Of a stretch of DNA of 33,103 bases, positions 16,059 to 24,121 are shown piece after piece (within the stretch, counting starts at the first letter, position 1; each line of letters opens with the position of its first letter). Made by a program: the position numbers and the translations under genes. The notes beneath the pieces were generated by a model, which worked only from the letters and a program-made list of their open reading frames with translations, was not told where the DNA came from and did no database searches. The stretch is taken from assembly GCF_900115715.1 (NCBI RefSeq), contig NZ_FOXM01000026.1, forward strand, positions 1-33,103, written 5' to 3'. Source of the stretch: Geopseudomonas sagittaria (GTDB lineage: Bacteria; Pseudomonadota; Gammaproteobacteria; Pseudomonadales; Pseudomonadaceae).

Positions 16059-17084
16059 ATGTCCGTCACCCTCAAGCCGCTGGAAAGCTACCGGGACGAT
16101 TTCACCTTCCGCAACAGCCCCGAGGCCATCGCGCGCTTTCCCTTCCCGTTCCCGGAAGATAAGTACATGTACTCGGTGAACATCGAGCCGGCCGGCAGCG
16201 GCGCGCCGGGCTCGGTGTTCGAGCACTGCTTCGACATCGACGAGCACTACCGCTCGGAAACCGCCGAGCGCGCGCGGGTGCTGAAGAAGGACCCGCAGCG
16301 CTGCATCGTCATGCCGCACATGCACGAGGCGAGCTGGGACGCGCTGGAAATGCTGATGACCCACCTGGCCGCCGACTACCCGGAGCTGTTCCGCCTGAGC
16401 TGCGACGGCGACCAGTGGACCTGGGAGAACCATGCCCTGGACCTCCGCCAGCGCTTCACCTTCGGCGACGCCGACACCTTGCCCTACGAGCCGCTGGAGT
16501 ACATCGGCCGCCAGGTGCAGGGCGACTTCGCCCTGCTCGACCAGCGCGACGGCGACCTGTTCATGGACGCCGGCATCGTCACCGGGCCGGCCGACTGGTC
16601 GCTGGCCTTCGACGCCGGGATGAGCTTCAAGCAGTGGCACGCGCCGGTGCCGATGGCCCCCGAGCTGGGCGTGTTCGACCGCGCGCTGAAGTACCTGCTG
16701 AACATCGCGGTCGAGCGCCCGGTGCGCCGGCTGAACTGGACCATGACCATCAATCCGCGCCTGGACACCTCCTCGGAGACCTTCCACGAGTGGGGCCACG
16801 AGCGCGGCCAGGTCACGGCCGACAACGTCGCCGGCTTGGTGCACCTGCGCGTCGAGCTGCAGCACATGGCGCGTCTGCCGCGCAGCAACGCGCTGCTGTT
16901 CGGCATCCGCACCTACCTGATCAGCCTCGAGGAGCTGGCCAGCAACCCGGCCTGGGCGCGGCGTCTGCACCGCGTGCTGCGCGACCTGCCCGAGGCCATC
17001 GCCGACTACAAGGGCCTGACCCGCTACCGGCCGCTGGTGGTCGAGTGGCTCAGCCAGTTCGATCCGGAAAGCGCGGCGGCCTGA
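16059..17084 (+). CDS. dmmC: DUF3445 heme-dependent oxidative N-demethylase-like subunit
   Basis: A 341-residue protein of the DUF3445 family, which includes the catalytic alpha subunit of heme-dependent oxidative N-demethylases and the corresponding subunit of dimethylamine monooxygenase. Visible family patches are FPFPEDKYMYSVNI near residue 25, the PAS-like core with QGDFALLDQRDGDLFMDAGIVTGPADWSLAFDAGMSF (about 150-190), and NWTMTINPRLDT (225-236). Several His residues (around 85-90 and 245-250) are possible heme or metal ligands. It is the presumed oxygen-activating subunit that receives electrons from the adjacent reductase. AAGGAGTAGTCC is well placed before the ATG. Letters B/C for the reductase and this subunit are a best guess. 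Confidence 0.78.
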   Translation: MSVTLKPLESYRDDFTFRNSPEAIARFPFPFPEDKYMYSVNIEPAGSGAPGSVFEHCFDIDEHYRSETAERARVLKKDPQRCIVMPHMHEASWDALEMLMTHLAADYPELFRLSCDGDQWTWENHALDLRQRFTFGDADTLPYEPLEYIGRQVQGDFALLDQRDGDLFMDAGIVTGPADWSLAFDAGMSFKQWHAPVPMAPELGVFDRALKYLLNIAVERPVRRLNWTMTINPRLDTSSETFHEWGHERGQVTADNVAGLVHLRVELQHMARLPRSNALLFGIRTYLISLEELASNPAWARRLHRVLRDLPEAIADYKGLTRYRPLVVEWLSQFDPESAAA

Positions 17085-17099
17085 AGCGGCTGCCCGCGC

Positions 17100-17172
17100 A
17101 GGGTGGGTAACCGCGCCGCGTTACCCACCCTGGACTTCTTCGGTGGATAAGCCGCAAGCGGCGTTATCCACC
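17100..17172. repeat. Pair of REP-like palindromes in the dmm operon
   Basis: Two adjacent hairpins: AGGGTGGGTAAC / GTTACCCACCCT (17100-17131, 8-base loop) and GGTGGATAA-GCCGC / GCGGC-TTATCCACC (17142-17172, two-base loop, one bulged G). The second is the common Pseudomonas GGTGGATAA...TTATCCACC type of repetitive extragenic palindrome. They lie between the DUF3445 and GcvT-like genes and may stabilise the upstream message. Confidence 0.8.
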
Positions 17173-17241
17173 CTACCTCTACCGCCTTGCGTGCGCCGGA
17201 TGGTCCGGCGTGCCCCGACAAAAAGATCCAAGGAGAACGAC

Positions 17242-18375
17242 ATGGCCAATTCCTGGCGCATTTCCGCCCTGAGCGAACGCCACCGCGCACTGGGCTCCAA
17301 GCTGGAAGACTGGAACGGCATGGGCACGGCCTGGACCTACGAGGCCACCGACCTGGCCGACGCCCACGAGGCGATCCGCACCCGCGCGGGGCTGATGGAT
17401 GTGTCCGGGCTGAAGAAGGTCCACTACGTCGGCCCGCACGCCGAGTCGCTGCTCGAGTACGCCACCAGCCGCGACATCGCCAAGCTGTATCCGGGCAAGT
17501 CGGTGTACGCGACCATCCTCAACGACGCCGGCAAGTTCATCGACGACTGCGTGATCTACCGCACCGGGCCGAACGCCTTCATGGTGGTGCACGGCGCCGG
17601 CAGCGGCTACGAGATGCTGGTGCGCTCGGCCCAGGGTCGCCAGGTGGCGGTGCTGTTCGACGACGACCTGCACGACCTGTCGCTGCAGGGCCCGCTGGCG
17701 GTGGATTTTCTCGCCGAGCACGTGCCCGGAATCCGCGAGCTGCCGTACTTCCACCACCTGCAGACCAAACTGTTCGGCTGCCCGGTGATGATCTCGCGCA
17801 CCGGCTACACCGGCGAGCGCGGCTACGAGATCTTCTGCAAGGCCGCCGATGCGCCGCTGATCTGGGACACCATCCTCGAGAAGGGCCAGCCCATGGGCAT
17901 CATCCCCTGCGCCTTCACCGCGCTGGACTGGCTGCGGGTGGAGAGCTACCTGCTGTTCTTCCCCTACGACAACTCGGAGATGTATCCCTTCGCCGACCAG
18001 GCAGCCGGCGACAGCCTGTGGGAGCTGGGCCTGGACTTCACCGTGTCGCCGACCAAGGCCGAGTTCCGCGGTGGCCTGGAACATGCAAGGCTCAAGGGCA
18101 AGGAGCGCTTCAGGATCTTCGGCGTGCTGCTCGAAGGCGAACAGGCGGCGGCCGGCGGCGACACCCTGTGGGCCGACGGCAAGCAGGTCGGGGTGATCAC
18201 CTGCGGCATGTATTCGCGCCTCACCGGCAAGTCGATGGCCATCGCGCGCATGGAAGTGCCCTACGCCGAGCAGGGCTGCCCGCTGGAGGTGCGCGGCAGC
18301 GTCAACGTCAAGGCCATCGCCCACGCGATGCCGTTCGACGATCCGGAGAAGAAGAAGCGCACCGCCAAGGGCTGA
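17242..18375 (+). CDS. GcvT-like tetrahydrofolate-dependent aminomethyltransferase
   Basis: A 377-residue protein of the glycine-cleavage T-protein/folate-binding superfamily. Family patches: GLMDVSGLKKVHYVGPHAESLLEYATSR near 52-80, ISRTGYTGERGYEIFC near 188-203, ALDWLRVES at 230-238, and a C-terminal barrel with GVITCGMYSRLTGKSMAIARM. In the context of the dimethylamine monooxygenase genes it most likely transfers the released C1 unit to tetrahydrofolate, avoiding free formaldehyde; comparable genes accompany dmm operons elsewhere. AAGGAGAACGAC directly precedes ATG 17242, and the in-frame upstream start falls within the REP hairpin. It ends with a terminator at 18415. Substrate is inferred, not shown. 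Confidence 0.82.
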   Translation: MANSWRISALSERHRALGSKLEDWNGMGTAWTYEATDLADAHEAIRTRAGLMDVSGLKKVHYVGPHAESLLEYATSRDIAKLYPGKSVYATILNDAGKFIDDCVIYRTGPNAFMVVHGAGSGYEMLVRSAQGRQVAVLFDDDLHDLSLQGPLAVDFLAEHVPGIRELPYFHHLQTKLFGCPVMISRTGYTGERGYEIFCKAADAPLIWDTILEKGQPMGIIPCAFTALDWLRVESYLLFFPYDNSEMYPFADQAAGDSLWELGLDFTVSPTKAEFRGGLEHARLKGKERFRIFGVLLEGEQAAAGGDTLWADGKQVGVITCGMYSRLTGKSMAIARMEVPYAEQGCPLEVRGSVNVKAIAHAMPFDDPEKKKRTAKG

Positions 18376-18414
18376 GGCGTCTTCTCCGTTACTGGGTTCC
18401 TGGGGCTGGGAACA

Positions 18415-18446
18415 GGGCGGCACAGGGATGTGCTGCCCGCTTTCAT
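18415..18446 (+). terminator. Terminator of the dmm operon
   Basis: GGGCGGCACA-GGGA-TGTGCTGCCC stem (one G-U pair in RNA) followed by GCTTTCATTT, 39 bases after the GcvT-like stop. Confidence 0.7.
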
Positions 18447-18449
18447 TTC

Positions 18450-18591
18450 AGAACCTGCCCACGATCTGCTGCGCGTCGGTCATGCTGCGTTGAAATCGGT
18501 TTCGGAATGCTCATTTGCAACCAGCAAACTCCGCTTCCTCAACCGATTTCGCCTTGCCTGACTTTAGCTCGCGAGATCGTGAGCAGGTTCT
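18450..18591. repeat. 142-base nested imperfect palindrome (MITE-like)
   Basis: Outer arms AGAACCTGC-c-CACGATCT (18450-18467) and AGATCGTG-a-GCAGGTTCT (18574-18591) are exact complements apart from the one-base centre. Inner arms AAATCGGTT (18493-18501) and AACCGATTT (18541-18549) enclose further pairing, GGAA..GC and TTTGC with GCAAA. The element ends 20 bases before the SMR start codon and so replaces or contains its promoter. I believe similar palindromes recur in Pseudomonas genomes; copy number cannot be seen here. Confidence 0.8.
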
Positions 18592-18610
18592 CTGGGGGAG
18601 GGGAGTCGAT

Positions 18611-18955
18611 ATGTTCACTGGAACCAGCGCCGGCTGGTGGTTTCTCATCAGCGCCGGCATTTGCGAGATCTGTTACGCCGCGGCCATTCCCCGGACCGAA
18701 GGCTTCACCCGGCCGTGGCCGACGCTGTACTGCGCGCTGTTCATCGGCCTCAGCCTGTACCTGCTGGCGCTGGCCATGCGCACCCTGCCGGTGGGCACGG
18801 CCTATGCCGTCTGGGTCGGCATCGGCGCGGTGGGCACGGCGATCTATGGCATCACCTTCCTCGGCGAGGCCGCCAGCGCCGGACGCATCGCCTGCCTGCT
18901 GCTGATCGTCGCCGGGGTGGTGGGGCTCAAGGTGTTTTCGCCGGCGATGGCCTGA
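18611..18955 (+). CDS. Small multidrug resistance (SMR) family exporter, Gdx/SugE-like
   Basis: A 114-residue inner-membrane protein with four hydrophobic helices (about 8-24, 36-53, 62-82, 90-108), the size and layout of SMR dimeric proton-coupled exporters. The essential glutamate is E19 in SAGICEICYA, and helix 3 has LPVGTAYAVWVGIGAVGTA, very close to the guanidinium-exporter (Gdx/SugE) signature. The subtype can export guanidinium or other small cations; a role with amine catabolism is possible but unproven. GGGGGAGGGG lies upstream of ATG 18611. No ykkC-type guanidine riboswitch was recognised in the preceding region, which is filled by a palindromic repeat. Confidence 0.87.
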   Translation: MFTGTSAGWWFLISAGICEICYAAAIPRTEGFTRPWPTLYCALFIGLSLYLLALAMRTLPVGTAYAVWVGIGAVGTAIYGITFLGEAASAGRIACLLLIVAGVVGLKVFSPAMA

Positions 18956-19089
18956 TCAGGTCGGCTCGCCAGCTACAAGCGCGGCAGATCCGTGCGCCGA
19001 CATGCCACCTTTGTCTGACGTCAAAAATCGTCGCGCATGGTTCTCCGGCTGCTAGCCTTTACAATAGGCGCTGCCAGAGGAGGCGAAGG

Positions 19090-19572
19090 ATGGAAAGGAA
19101 TTATCGACAGCAGGCGTGGCTGGACTCGGCTGAAGCCTTGGACTTTCTGCACGAGCTGACCGGACTGGCCAGGTCGGCCGATGAACTGCTCAAACTATGC
19201 GAGGCCGAGCGCTGCACGGCGTACATCGATTGTGGGTTTGCCGTGGGGCCGGTGCCGGAGGACCTGCTGTTCGTGCGCAAAATCAGGGGCGCCGGCCATT
19301 GCGAGCTGCTGGAAGCCGGCGAGGTGGCACTGTCTCCGAGCGCTTCGCGCAGTGAGCCTTTGCTGCGCGTCAGCGGCCATGTGCTCGTGCGCGGCATGGT
19401 CTGGGTCTGGTCGGACGACAAGGCGTCGGCAAGCCGGGAAGAGGGCATCTGGCGTCTCGATCTGAGCCATCTGTGCCGCACGCTGTATTTCAAGCCCGCG
19501 GAAATCGAGGCCCTGGCGGTCCGTCTGCAGGCGGGGCCCCTGGCGAACCGGGAGCAGCGCGCGTCGGCCTGA
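19090..19572 (+). CDS. Conserved protein of unknown function, 160 residues
   Basis: A 160-residue soluble protein with no signal peptide or membrane segment. Start ATG 19090 follows GAGGAGGCGAAGG. The N-terminal third (AWLDSAEALDFLHELTGLARSADELLKLCEAERC) is helical; the rest is strand-rich with AYIDCGFAVGPVP and VSGHVLVRGMVWVWSDD. I do not recognise a family. A TACAAT at about 19060 could be its -10 element. A hairpin with a six-T run overlaps the stop codon. Confidence 0.65.
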   Translation: MERNYRQQAWLDSAEALDFLHELTGLARSADELLKLCEAERCTAYIDCGFAVGPVPEDLLFVRKIRGAGHCELLEAGEVALSPSASRSEPLLRVSGHVLVRGMVWVWSDDKASASREEGIWRLDLSHLCRTLYFKPAEIEALAVRLQAGPLANREQRASA

Positions 19573-19592
19573 CGCAGGGCGCGCGGTTTTTT
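19557..19592 (+). terminator. Terminator overlapping the stop codon
   Basis: GCGCGCGTC-ggcct-GACGC with an outer GCGC pair and a three-base bulge, followed by GCGG and six T (19587-19592). The stop codon of the 160-residue gene lies inside the stem. Confidence 0.55.
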
Positions 19593-19737
19593 CGCCCAGT
19601 GTTGTGCCGGCCCCGTCTTCCGTATTTGCAGAGCGCCCACACGGGCCGCCACCCGGCCCGGGGGACCGGCACGCGTGGGTTGTGCCGGCCGCGAGGAGCA
19701 GCCTCTACTACTCAAGCAGCAGGCTTTTGCGCCGTTG

Positions 19738-20211
19738 TTACTGTTTCGCGCTGCTGGTCAGGTTCATATAGTTCTTGCGGCTGAAGCCGGCGGTCAGCGG
19801 AGCGCCTTCGTAGTTGCAGGAAACCCCCACCTTGAGCATGCGCTTGTGGTCGTAGTAGGTGTGATTGCCGGGCTGCTTGATGGCCAGTTCCATCTCGGCC
19901 GGGTTGAGGCCGAGCGACTTCAGTACGGCTTCCGATTCGATCTCTTTTTGCGGATTGCACGGCGGGGTATTGGTGAACTCCACGTCGACATAGTCGACGG
20001 TGCCGCCATTCGACTCCAGAAGCACATGGCGATCGGCGCTGTCGAAGACGATGTTGTTTGCCTGGTTGGGTTGTACGCCAACACGGTTGGCAACCTCTTT
20101 GACCGGCATGTCGATGTATTGGAACGGCGTGTTGGCCTTACCGGATTCGGCAACAGCCAGGCCGGTGCCCATGAGGAAAACCACGCCGACAGCAGCAAAG
20201 CGAATGTTCAT
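19738..20211 (-). CDS. Small exported protein of unknown function
   Basis: A 157-residue protein with a Sec signal peptide (residues 1-21, cleavage after LAVA before ES). The mature part has two cysteines (in TPPCNPQK and VSCNYEG) that could form a disulfide in the periplasm, a VDYVDVEFTNTPP strand and a C-terminal FSRKNYMNLTSSAKQ. No lipoprotein box, domain or motif is recognised. It is convergent with the 160-residue gene and stands alone on its strand, with 404 bases separating it from the symporter gene. Confidence 0.65.
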   Translation of the reverse strand: MNIRFAAVGVVFLMGTGLAVAESGKANTPFQYIDMPVKEVANRVGVQPNQANNIVFDSADRHVLLESNGGTVDYVDVEFTNTPPCNPQKEIESEAVLKSLGLNPAEMELAIKQPGNHTYYDHKRMLKVGVSCNYEGAPLTAGFSRKNYMNLTSSAKQ

Positions 20212-20615
20212 GTAGTTCCAGGATCTTGGGGGTCAGGTTCAATAATCACGCATGGTCACGCTGGCGCTGATCCATTCGTAAACCGTCAAGTTCCCTGCAA
20301 CGCTTGCAGTGTTGAGCTGGAAACTTGAGCAACCCTGCAAGTATCTCCAAGCCCGGCCGCGCTTTGAAGTCGATGAATGTCTTAGGCGTTGGCGGCTGAT
20401 TCGCCTGACTTTGTGCGTGTTTTGCGCTTTACGTCACATTTCCGTGCCGGTTGCCGCGCGCCGGCTTGATCGAGCGCAATGGCCCCGGCGCCGATTCGGG
20501 GTCGGGATATCCCCGACCAGCAAACCCAGCCCCCGCAAAAGCCCATGCCCGTATCGCAGGATACGGGCATGGGCAGGGGTCTGCGCGTGGCCGGGCGCCG
20601 TCAATTGCGACCAGC
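20212..20615. other. Intergenic region between exported-protein and agcS genes (404 bases)
   Basis: It holds the presumed promoter of the exported protein near its right-hand start side and, at the other end, a hairpin GGTCGGG-ATATC-CCCGACC (20500-20518) plus the agcS terminator (20541-20574). I see no coding region with a credible start. Confidence 0.5.
20537..20574 (-). terminator. Rho-independent terminator of agcS
   Basis: Perfect 15-base stem GCCCATGCCCGTATC / GATACGGGCATGGGC with a four-base loop. On the - strand it is followed by TTTT (20537-20540), 41 bases after the agcS stop. Confidence 0.9.
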
Positions 20616-21992
20616 TCAGTTCGACTGCAGCGCGACCGGTGCAGCCGCTGGCGGCTGGGCGAAGTAGGCGCGGGTCAGCTTGATCACCACCGGGCTGAGC
20701 AGCAACAGGGCGATCAGGTTTGGGATGGCCATCAGACCGTTGAGGGTGTCCGACAGCAGCCAGGCGAAGTCCAGCTGGGCCACCGCGCCGAACGGCACCG
20801 CCAGTACCCAGAGCAGGCGGTAGGGCAGGATGGCCCTGGTGCCGACCATGTACTCCCAGCACTTCTCGCCGTAGTAGCTCCAGCCGAGGATGGTGGTGAA
20901 GGCGAACACCACCAGGGCGATGCTGAGCAGGGCGCCGCCGAAGCCGGGCATGGCCGCCTCGAAGGCCGCCGCCGACAGCGCCGCGCCGCTGACGCCGCTG
21001 GTCCACACGCCGGTGGTGATGATCGCCAGGCCGGTCAGGGTGCAGATGATCAGGGTGTCGATGAAGGTGCCGAGCATGCCGATCAGCCCCGAGCGCACCG
21101 GGCTGTCGGTGGTGCCGGCGGCCTGGGCGATGCCGGCGGTGCCCAGGCCCGCCTCGTTGGAGAAGATGCCGCGGGCCACGCCGAAGCGGATCGCCGCCAT
21201 CACCGCGGCGCCGGCGAAACCGCCGGTGGCGGCGACCGGATTGAAGGCGTGGTGGAAGATCAACGCGAAGGCGTCGGGGATGGCCGCGAAGTTGACCGCC
21301 AGCACCACCAGGGTGGCGGCGATGTAGACCACGCACATCAGCGGCACCAGCGCGGCGGCCACCTTGCCGATGCGGCGGATGCCGCCGAGGATCACCAGAC
21401 CGACCAGCACCATGCTGACCACGCCGGTCAGCCAGGCCGGCACACCGAAGGTGCCGGTGAGGGCCTGCGCCATGCTGTTGACCTGGACCATGTTGCCGAT
21501 GCCGAAGCCGGCGAAGCCACCGAACAGCGCGAAGGCGCCGCCCAGCCACAGCCACTTGCGGCCCAGGCCGTTCTTGATCGCGTACATCGGGCCGCCGACG
21601 TGTTCGCCGTGGTCGTCGACTTCACGGTAGTGAACCGCGAGGACCACCTCGGCGTACTTGGTGGCCATGCCGACCAGGGCGGTGCACCACATCCAGAACA
21701 GTGCGCCGGGGCCACCGAGGAAGATGGCGGTGGCCACGCCGGCGATGTTGCCGGTACCGACGGTGGCGGCGAGGCAGGTCATCAGGGCCTGGAAGGGGCT
21801 GATCTCGCCGCTGCCCTCGGGGCCTTTCTTGCGCCCCTGCCAGAGCAGGCGGAAGCCGGGGATGATCTTGGTCAGCGGCATGAACTTCAGGCCGAGCATG
21901 AGGAACAGACCCGTTCCCAGGATCAGGGCCAGCATGGGCGGACCCCAGACCAGACCATTGAGGCTGTTGACCAGAGCGTTCAGGGATTCCAT
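20616..21992 (-). CDS. Sodium:alanine/glycine symporter, AgcS family
   Basis: A 458-residue inner-membrane protein with about eleven hydrophobic segments. Signature patches of the alanine-glycine-cation symporter family are present: SPFQALMTCLAATVGTGNIAGVATAI (about 65-90, ion and substrate site), GGPGALFWMW, GGPMYAIK, and AIRFGVARGIFSNEAGLGTAGIA (about 262-284). It imports alanine or glycine with Na+. ATG 21992 is chosen since AGAGGAACC precedes it; the frame extends upstream without membrane-like sequence. Transcription ends at the hairpin near 20550. Its job beside methylated-amine genes may be to take up a related amino acid or methylamino compound, but the substrate cannot be told from sequence. 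Confidence 0.88.
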   Translation of the reverse strand: MESLNALVNSLNGLVWGPPMLALILGTGLFLMLGLKFMPLTKIIPGFRLLWQGRKKGPEGSGEISPFQALMTCLAATVGTGNIAGVATAIFLGGPGALFWMWCTALVGMATKYAEVVLAVHYREVDDHGEHVGGPMYAIKNGLGRKWLWLGGAFALFGGFAGFGIGNMVQVNSMAQALTGTFGVPAWLTGVVSMVLVGLVILGGIRRIGKVAAALVPLMCVVYIAATLVVLAVNFAAIPDAFALIFHHAFNPVAATGGFAGAAVMAAIRFGVARGIFSNEAGLGTAGIAQAAGTTDSPVRSGLIGMLGTFIDTLIICTLTGLAIITTGVWTSGVSGAALSAAAFEAAMPGFGGALLSIALVVFAFTTILGWSYYGEKCWEYMVGTRAILPYRLLWVLAVPFGAVAQLDFAWLLSDTLNGLMAIPNLIALLLLSPVVIKLTRAYFAQPPAAAPVALQSN

Positions 21993-22410
21993 CGAGGGTT
22001 CCTCTTTTCTTGTTGGTATGCGTCGAGGCTCCCCGTACCTGCCGGCAATGGCCTGTCCGAGGGTGCGACCTGACGATTGAGCGTTTCGCGTGAATCGACG
22101 TGTCCTGGGCTGCGTCCGCTGCGGGGGGCACGGCGGACACGGCATGGGCCGACCAGGACAAGCTGCGCCGTGGCGAGTGATCTGGGAGATTTCGCTGGGT
22201 CGGCCTGTCGGAGCTGGCGGCGGGCCAAGTATATGGCGGTGGTTTTGGGTTTTTTGGCTGTTTGCAATGCCGATTTCGGGGGAAATTCCCGCGAAAGTGC
22301 CGGTCGGGGTGATGCGGTGGTCTCGAGGGCCGGGCGGGTGAGGGGGAACGTGGGGGGCAGGGGCGTGGCGGGCCGGGCGGCCGGCATCGCGCGATGCCGA
22401 CCGCGTTCGG
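21993..22410. other. Upstream region of agcS (418 bases) with structured leader
   Basis: On the agcS side there is a nested inverted repeat, TGTCCTGG (22101-22108) with CCAGGACA (22153-22160), enclosing GTCCGC (22114-22119) with GCGGAC (22133-22138). It could be a structured 5' leader or an operator. It does not match the glycine riboswitch core. A perfect palindrome CGGCATCGC-GCGATGCCG (22382-22399) follows the stop of the small membrane protein gene and may end the amt transcript. No gene is supported. Confidence 0.5.
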
Positions 22411-22584
22411 CTACTTCTTCAGCATCGGGGCGTCGTAGCTGTGCTTCTCGTGGCGGACGGTGGCCCAGATGGCGAAGACGGTCAGGGCGACCCCCACCAC
22501 CAGGATCACCGCCATCACCGCCGGCTTGTCGGCGAAGGTGTAGATGGTGCTGGCGCCTTCCCAGCTGTTGATCGGACTGCTCAT
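22411..22584 (-). CDS. 57-residue single-TM membrane protein following amt
   Basis: A short gene read directly from the sequence, starting ATGAGCAGTCCGATC at 22584 after an AAGGAGCAATGCC site. Residues 1-22 are soluble (MSSPINSWEGASTIYTF start), residues 23-43 are one hydrophobic helix (VMAVILVVGVALTVFAIW), and the tail is ATVRHEKHSYDAPMLKK, basic right after the helix, so the C-terminus probably faces the cytoplasm. It lies 55 bases downstream of amt on the same strand, with a hairpin in between, and must share its transcript. No family is recognised. Its size and position suggest a small accessory subunit or regulator of the transporter, an inference only. Confidence 0.75.
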   Translation of the reverse strand: MSSPINSWEGASTIYTFADKPAVMAVILVVGVALTVFAIWATVRHEKHSYDAPMLKK

Positions 22585-22603
22585 GGCATTGCTCCTTTGG
22601 CTG

Positions 22604-22625
22604 GCGCGGCGCTCATCCGCCGCGC
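22604..22625 (-). promoter_or_regulatory. Hairpin between amt and the small membrane protein gene
   Basis: Perfect 8-base stem GCGCGGCG / CGCCGCGC with a six-base loop, just before the ribosome binding site of the small gene. It may protect the upstream message or set the ratio of the two products. Confidence 0.5.
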
Positions 22626-22639
22626 ACTGGGGATGGTGT

Positions 22640-24007
22640 TCAGACCGGGGCGGCCTGGGCGTTCAGCTTGGCGCTCGGCGCGCCGGCAACCACGGTGGTG
22701 CCGGCGCCGGTGATGGCCCACTCCGGGTAGGCCTGGGCCGGCACCTCGACCAGATCCAGACCGCGTTCCTCGGCATGCGCGGGGACGCGCAGCCAGCCGG
22801 CCTTCTTCATGGCCAGGGAGATCAGGTAGCCGGGGAAGAAGCCCAGCGCGGCGAGCACCACGGCGCCGCCGAGCTGGCCGAGGAAGTTCACCGCTGGGGC
22901 GCCTTCGGCAATGTTCGGGTAGCCAGCGATGAACACGCCGCTGATCACCAGGCCGGCGAAGCCGCCGAAGCCGTGCACGGCGAAGGCGCCGACCGCATCG
23001 TCGAGGCCGCGCTTGACCAGCAGGTTGTGCACCAGCGGCGCGGCGGCGGCCACGCCCATGCCGATCACGTAGGCCAGCGGCGGGTAGTAGACGTCGAGGC
23101 CCGGGGCCACCGAGACGATGCCGACCAGGCCGCCGGACATCATCCAGAACGGCTCGCGGGTGGTCAGGTAGGCGCCGATCAGGCCGCCGGCGAAGCCCAT
23201 CAGGGCGTTGAAGGCGAACGCCGACAGGGTGGCCGGCTGGCCGTAGATGTTGGTCCACTGGCCGCCGACGTTGTAGATGATGCAGCCGCCGAGGAAGCCG
23301 AAGAAGCCGACGATCACCAGCATCAGGCCGATCACGCTCATCGGCATGCTGTGGCCGACGATCGGGTTGGCGCTGCCGTCGGCGTTGAAGCGGCCGAGGC
23401 GCGCGCCGACGTTGATCACCACGCCGAGGGCGAAGAAGCCGGCGATCAGGTGCACGCAGCCGGCGGCGCCGACGTCATGGAAGCCCCACTCGGTGGTCAG
23501 CCAGCCGCTCGGGTGCCAGCTCCAGGCCGCGCCGAGGATCCACACCACCGAGCCGAGGATGATCGCCAGGACGATGAAGGCGCTCATCCGCGTGCGCTCG
23601 ATGATCGCCCCGGACATGATCGACGCGGTGGTGGCGGCGAACAGCACGAAGGCGGCCCAGAAGATGCCGGTGGCATTGTCCTGCACGTTGGGGCCCATGC
23701 TCGAGCTCCACGGCAGGCTGGCCGCGGCGCCGCCGAGGTCGGGAATCAGCCCGCCGGCGAAGCCGTTGTAGATCCACCAGCCGAAGAAAAAGAAGGTCGG
23801 CACGATGAAGGCGAAGGCGAGGATGTTCTTCACCCCGGCGGTCAGCGCGTTCTTCAGCCGCGAGGCGCCGATCTCGTAGGAGAGGAAGCCGGCGTGGATC
23901 ACCACCATGAAGGCGATGCACCACCAGTAGAAGATCTCCATGTTGATGGTGTCGGACATGCGGATAAGCTGGTGCAGTTCTTCGAGTGTGGGGGTTGCCT
24001 GTTCCAT
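22640..24007 (-). CDS. amt: Ammonium/methylammonium transporter (Amt family)
   Basis: A 455-residue inner-membrane protein with about eleven transmembrane helices. The twin-histidine pore motif is present: one His in GAAGCVHLIAGFFALG and the other in FAVHGFGGFAGL. Other family patches include FAFIVPTFFFFGWW, MSGAIIERTRMSAF, GGCIIYNVGGQW and FWMMSGGLVGIVSVAPG. The N-terminus has about 20 extra residues before the first helix. It conducts ammonium or methylammonium. ATG 24007 has GAGGA before it and a leader of about 105 bases from a sigma-54 promoter, so it is expected to be induced by NtrC under nitrogen limitation. Its place beside tdm and tmm suggests it handles ammonium or methylamine released from trimethylamine catabolism. 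Confidence 0.88.
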   Translation of the reverse strand: MEQATPTLEELHQLIRMSDTINMEIFYWWCIAFMVVIHAGFLSYEIGASRLKNALTAGVKNILAFAFIVPTFFFFGWWIYNGFAGGLIPDLGGAAASLPWSSSMGPNVQDNATGIFWAAFVLFAATTASIMSGAIIERTRMSAFIVLAIILGSVVWILGAAWSWHPSGWLTTEWGFHDVGAAGCVHLIAGFFALGVVINVGARLGRFNADGSANPIVGHSMPMSVIGLMLVIVGFFGFLGGCIIYNVGGQWTNIYGQPATLSAFAFNALMGFAGGLIGAYLTTREPFWMMSGGLVGIVSVAPGLDVYYPPLAYVIGMGVAAAAPLVHNLLVKRGLDDAVGAFAVHGFGGFAGLVISGVFIAGYPNIAEGAPAVNFLGQLGGAVVLAALGFFPGYLISLAMKKAGWLRVPAHAEERGLDLVEVPAQAYPEWAITGAGTTVVAGAPSAKLNAQAAPV

Positions 24008-24121
24008 AGATGAATCCTCGATGCAGTGTGAGGGCGGATCATGTTGGGCAGATCGAGAGGCAAGGCATGACCGTGGCGGCACGGTCTTTATTTTTGGTTA
24101 TAAAAAGTTCTTTTGGTGAAT

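Noticed and set aside
18376-18610. Guanidine riboswitch before the SMR exporter
   Set aside because: The ykkC-type conserved segments and ACGR loops are not visible; the region is occupied by a terminator and a palindromic repeat.
20451-22073. A 540-codon + strand frame over agcS
   Set aside because: Low-complexity His/Gly/Asp-rich antisense reading; agcS has clear transmembrane and family motifs.
21993-22200. Glycine riboswitch before agcS
   Set aside because: The conserved core sequences of the glycine aptamer were not found on the - strand.
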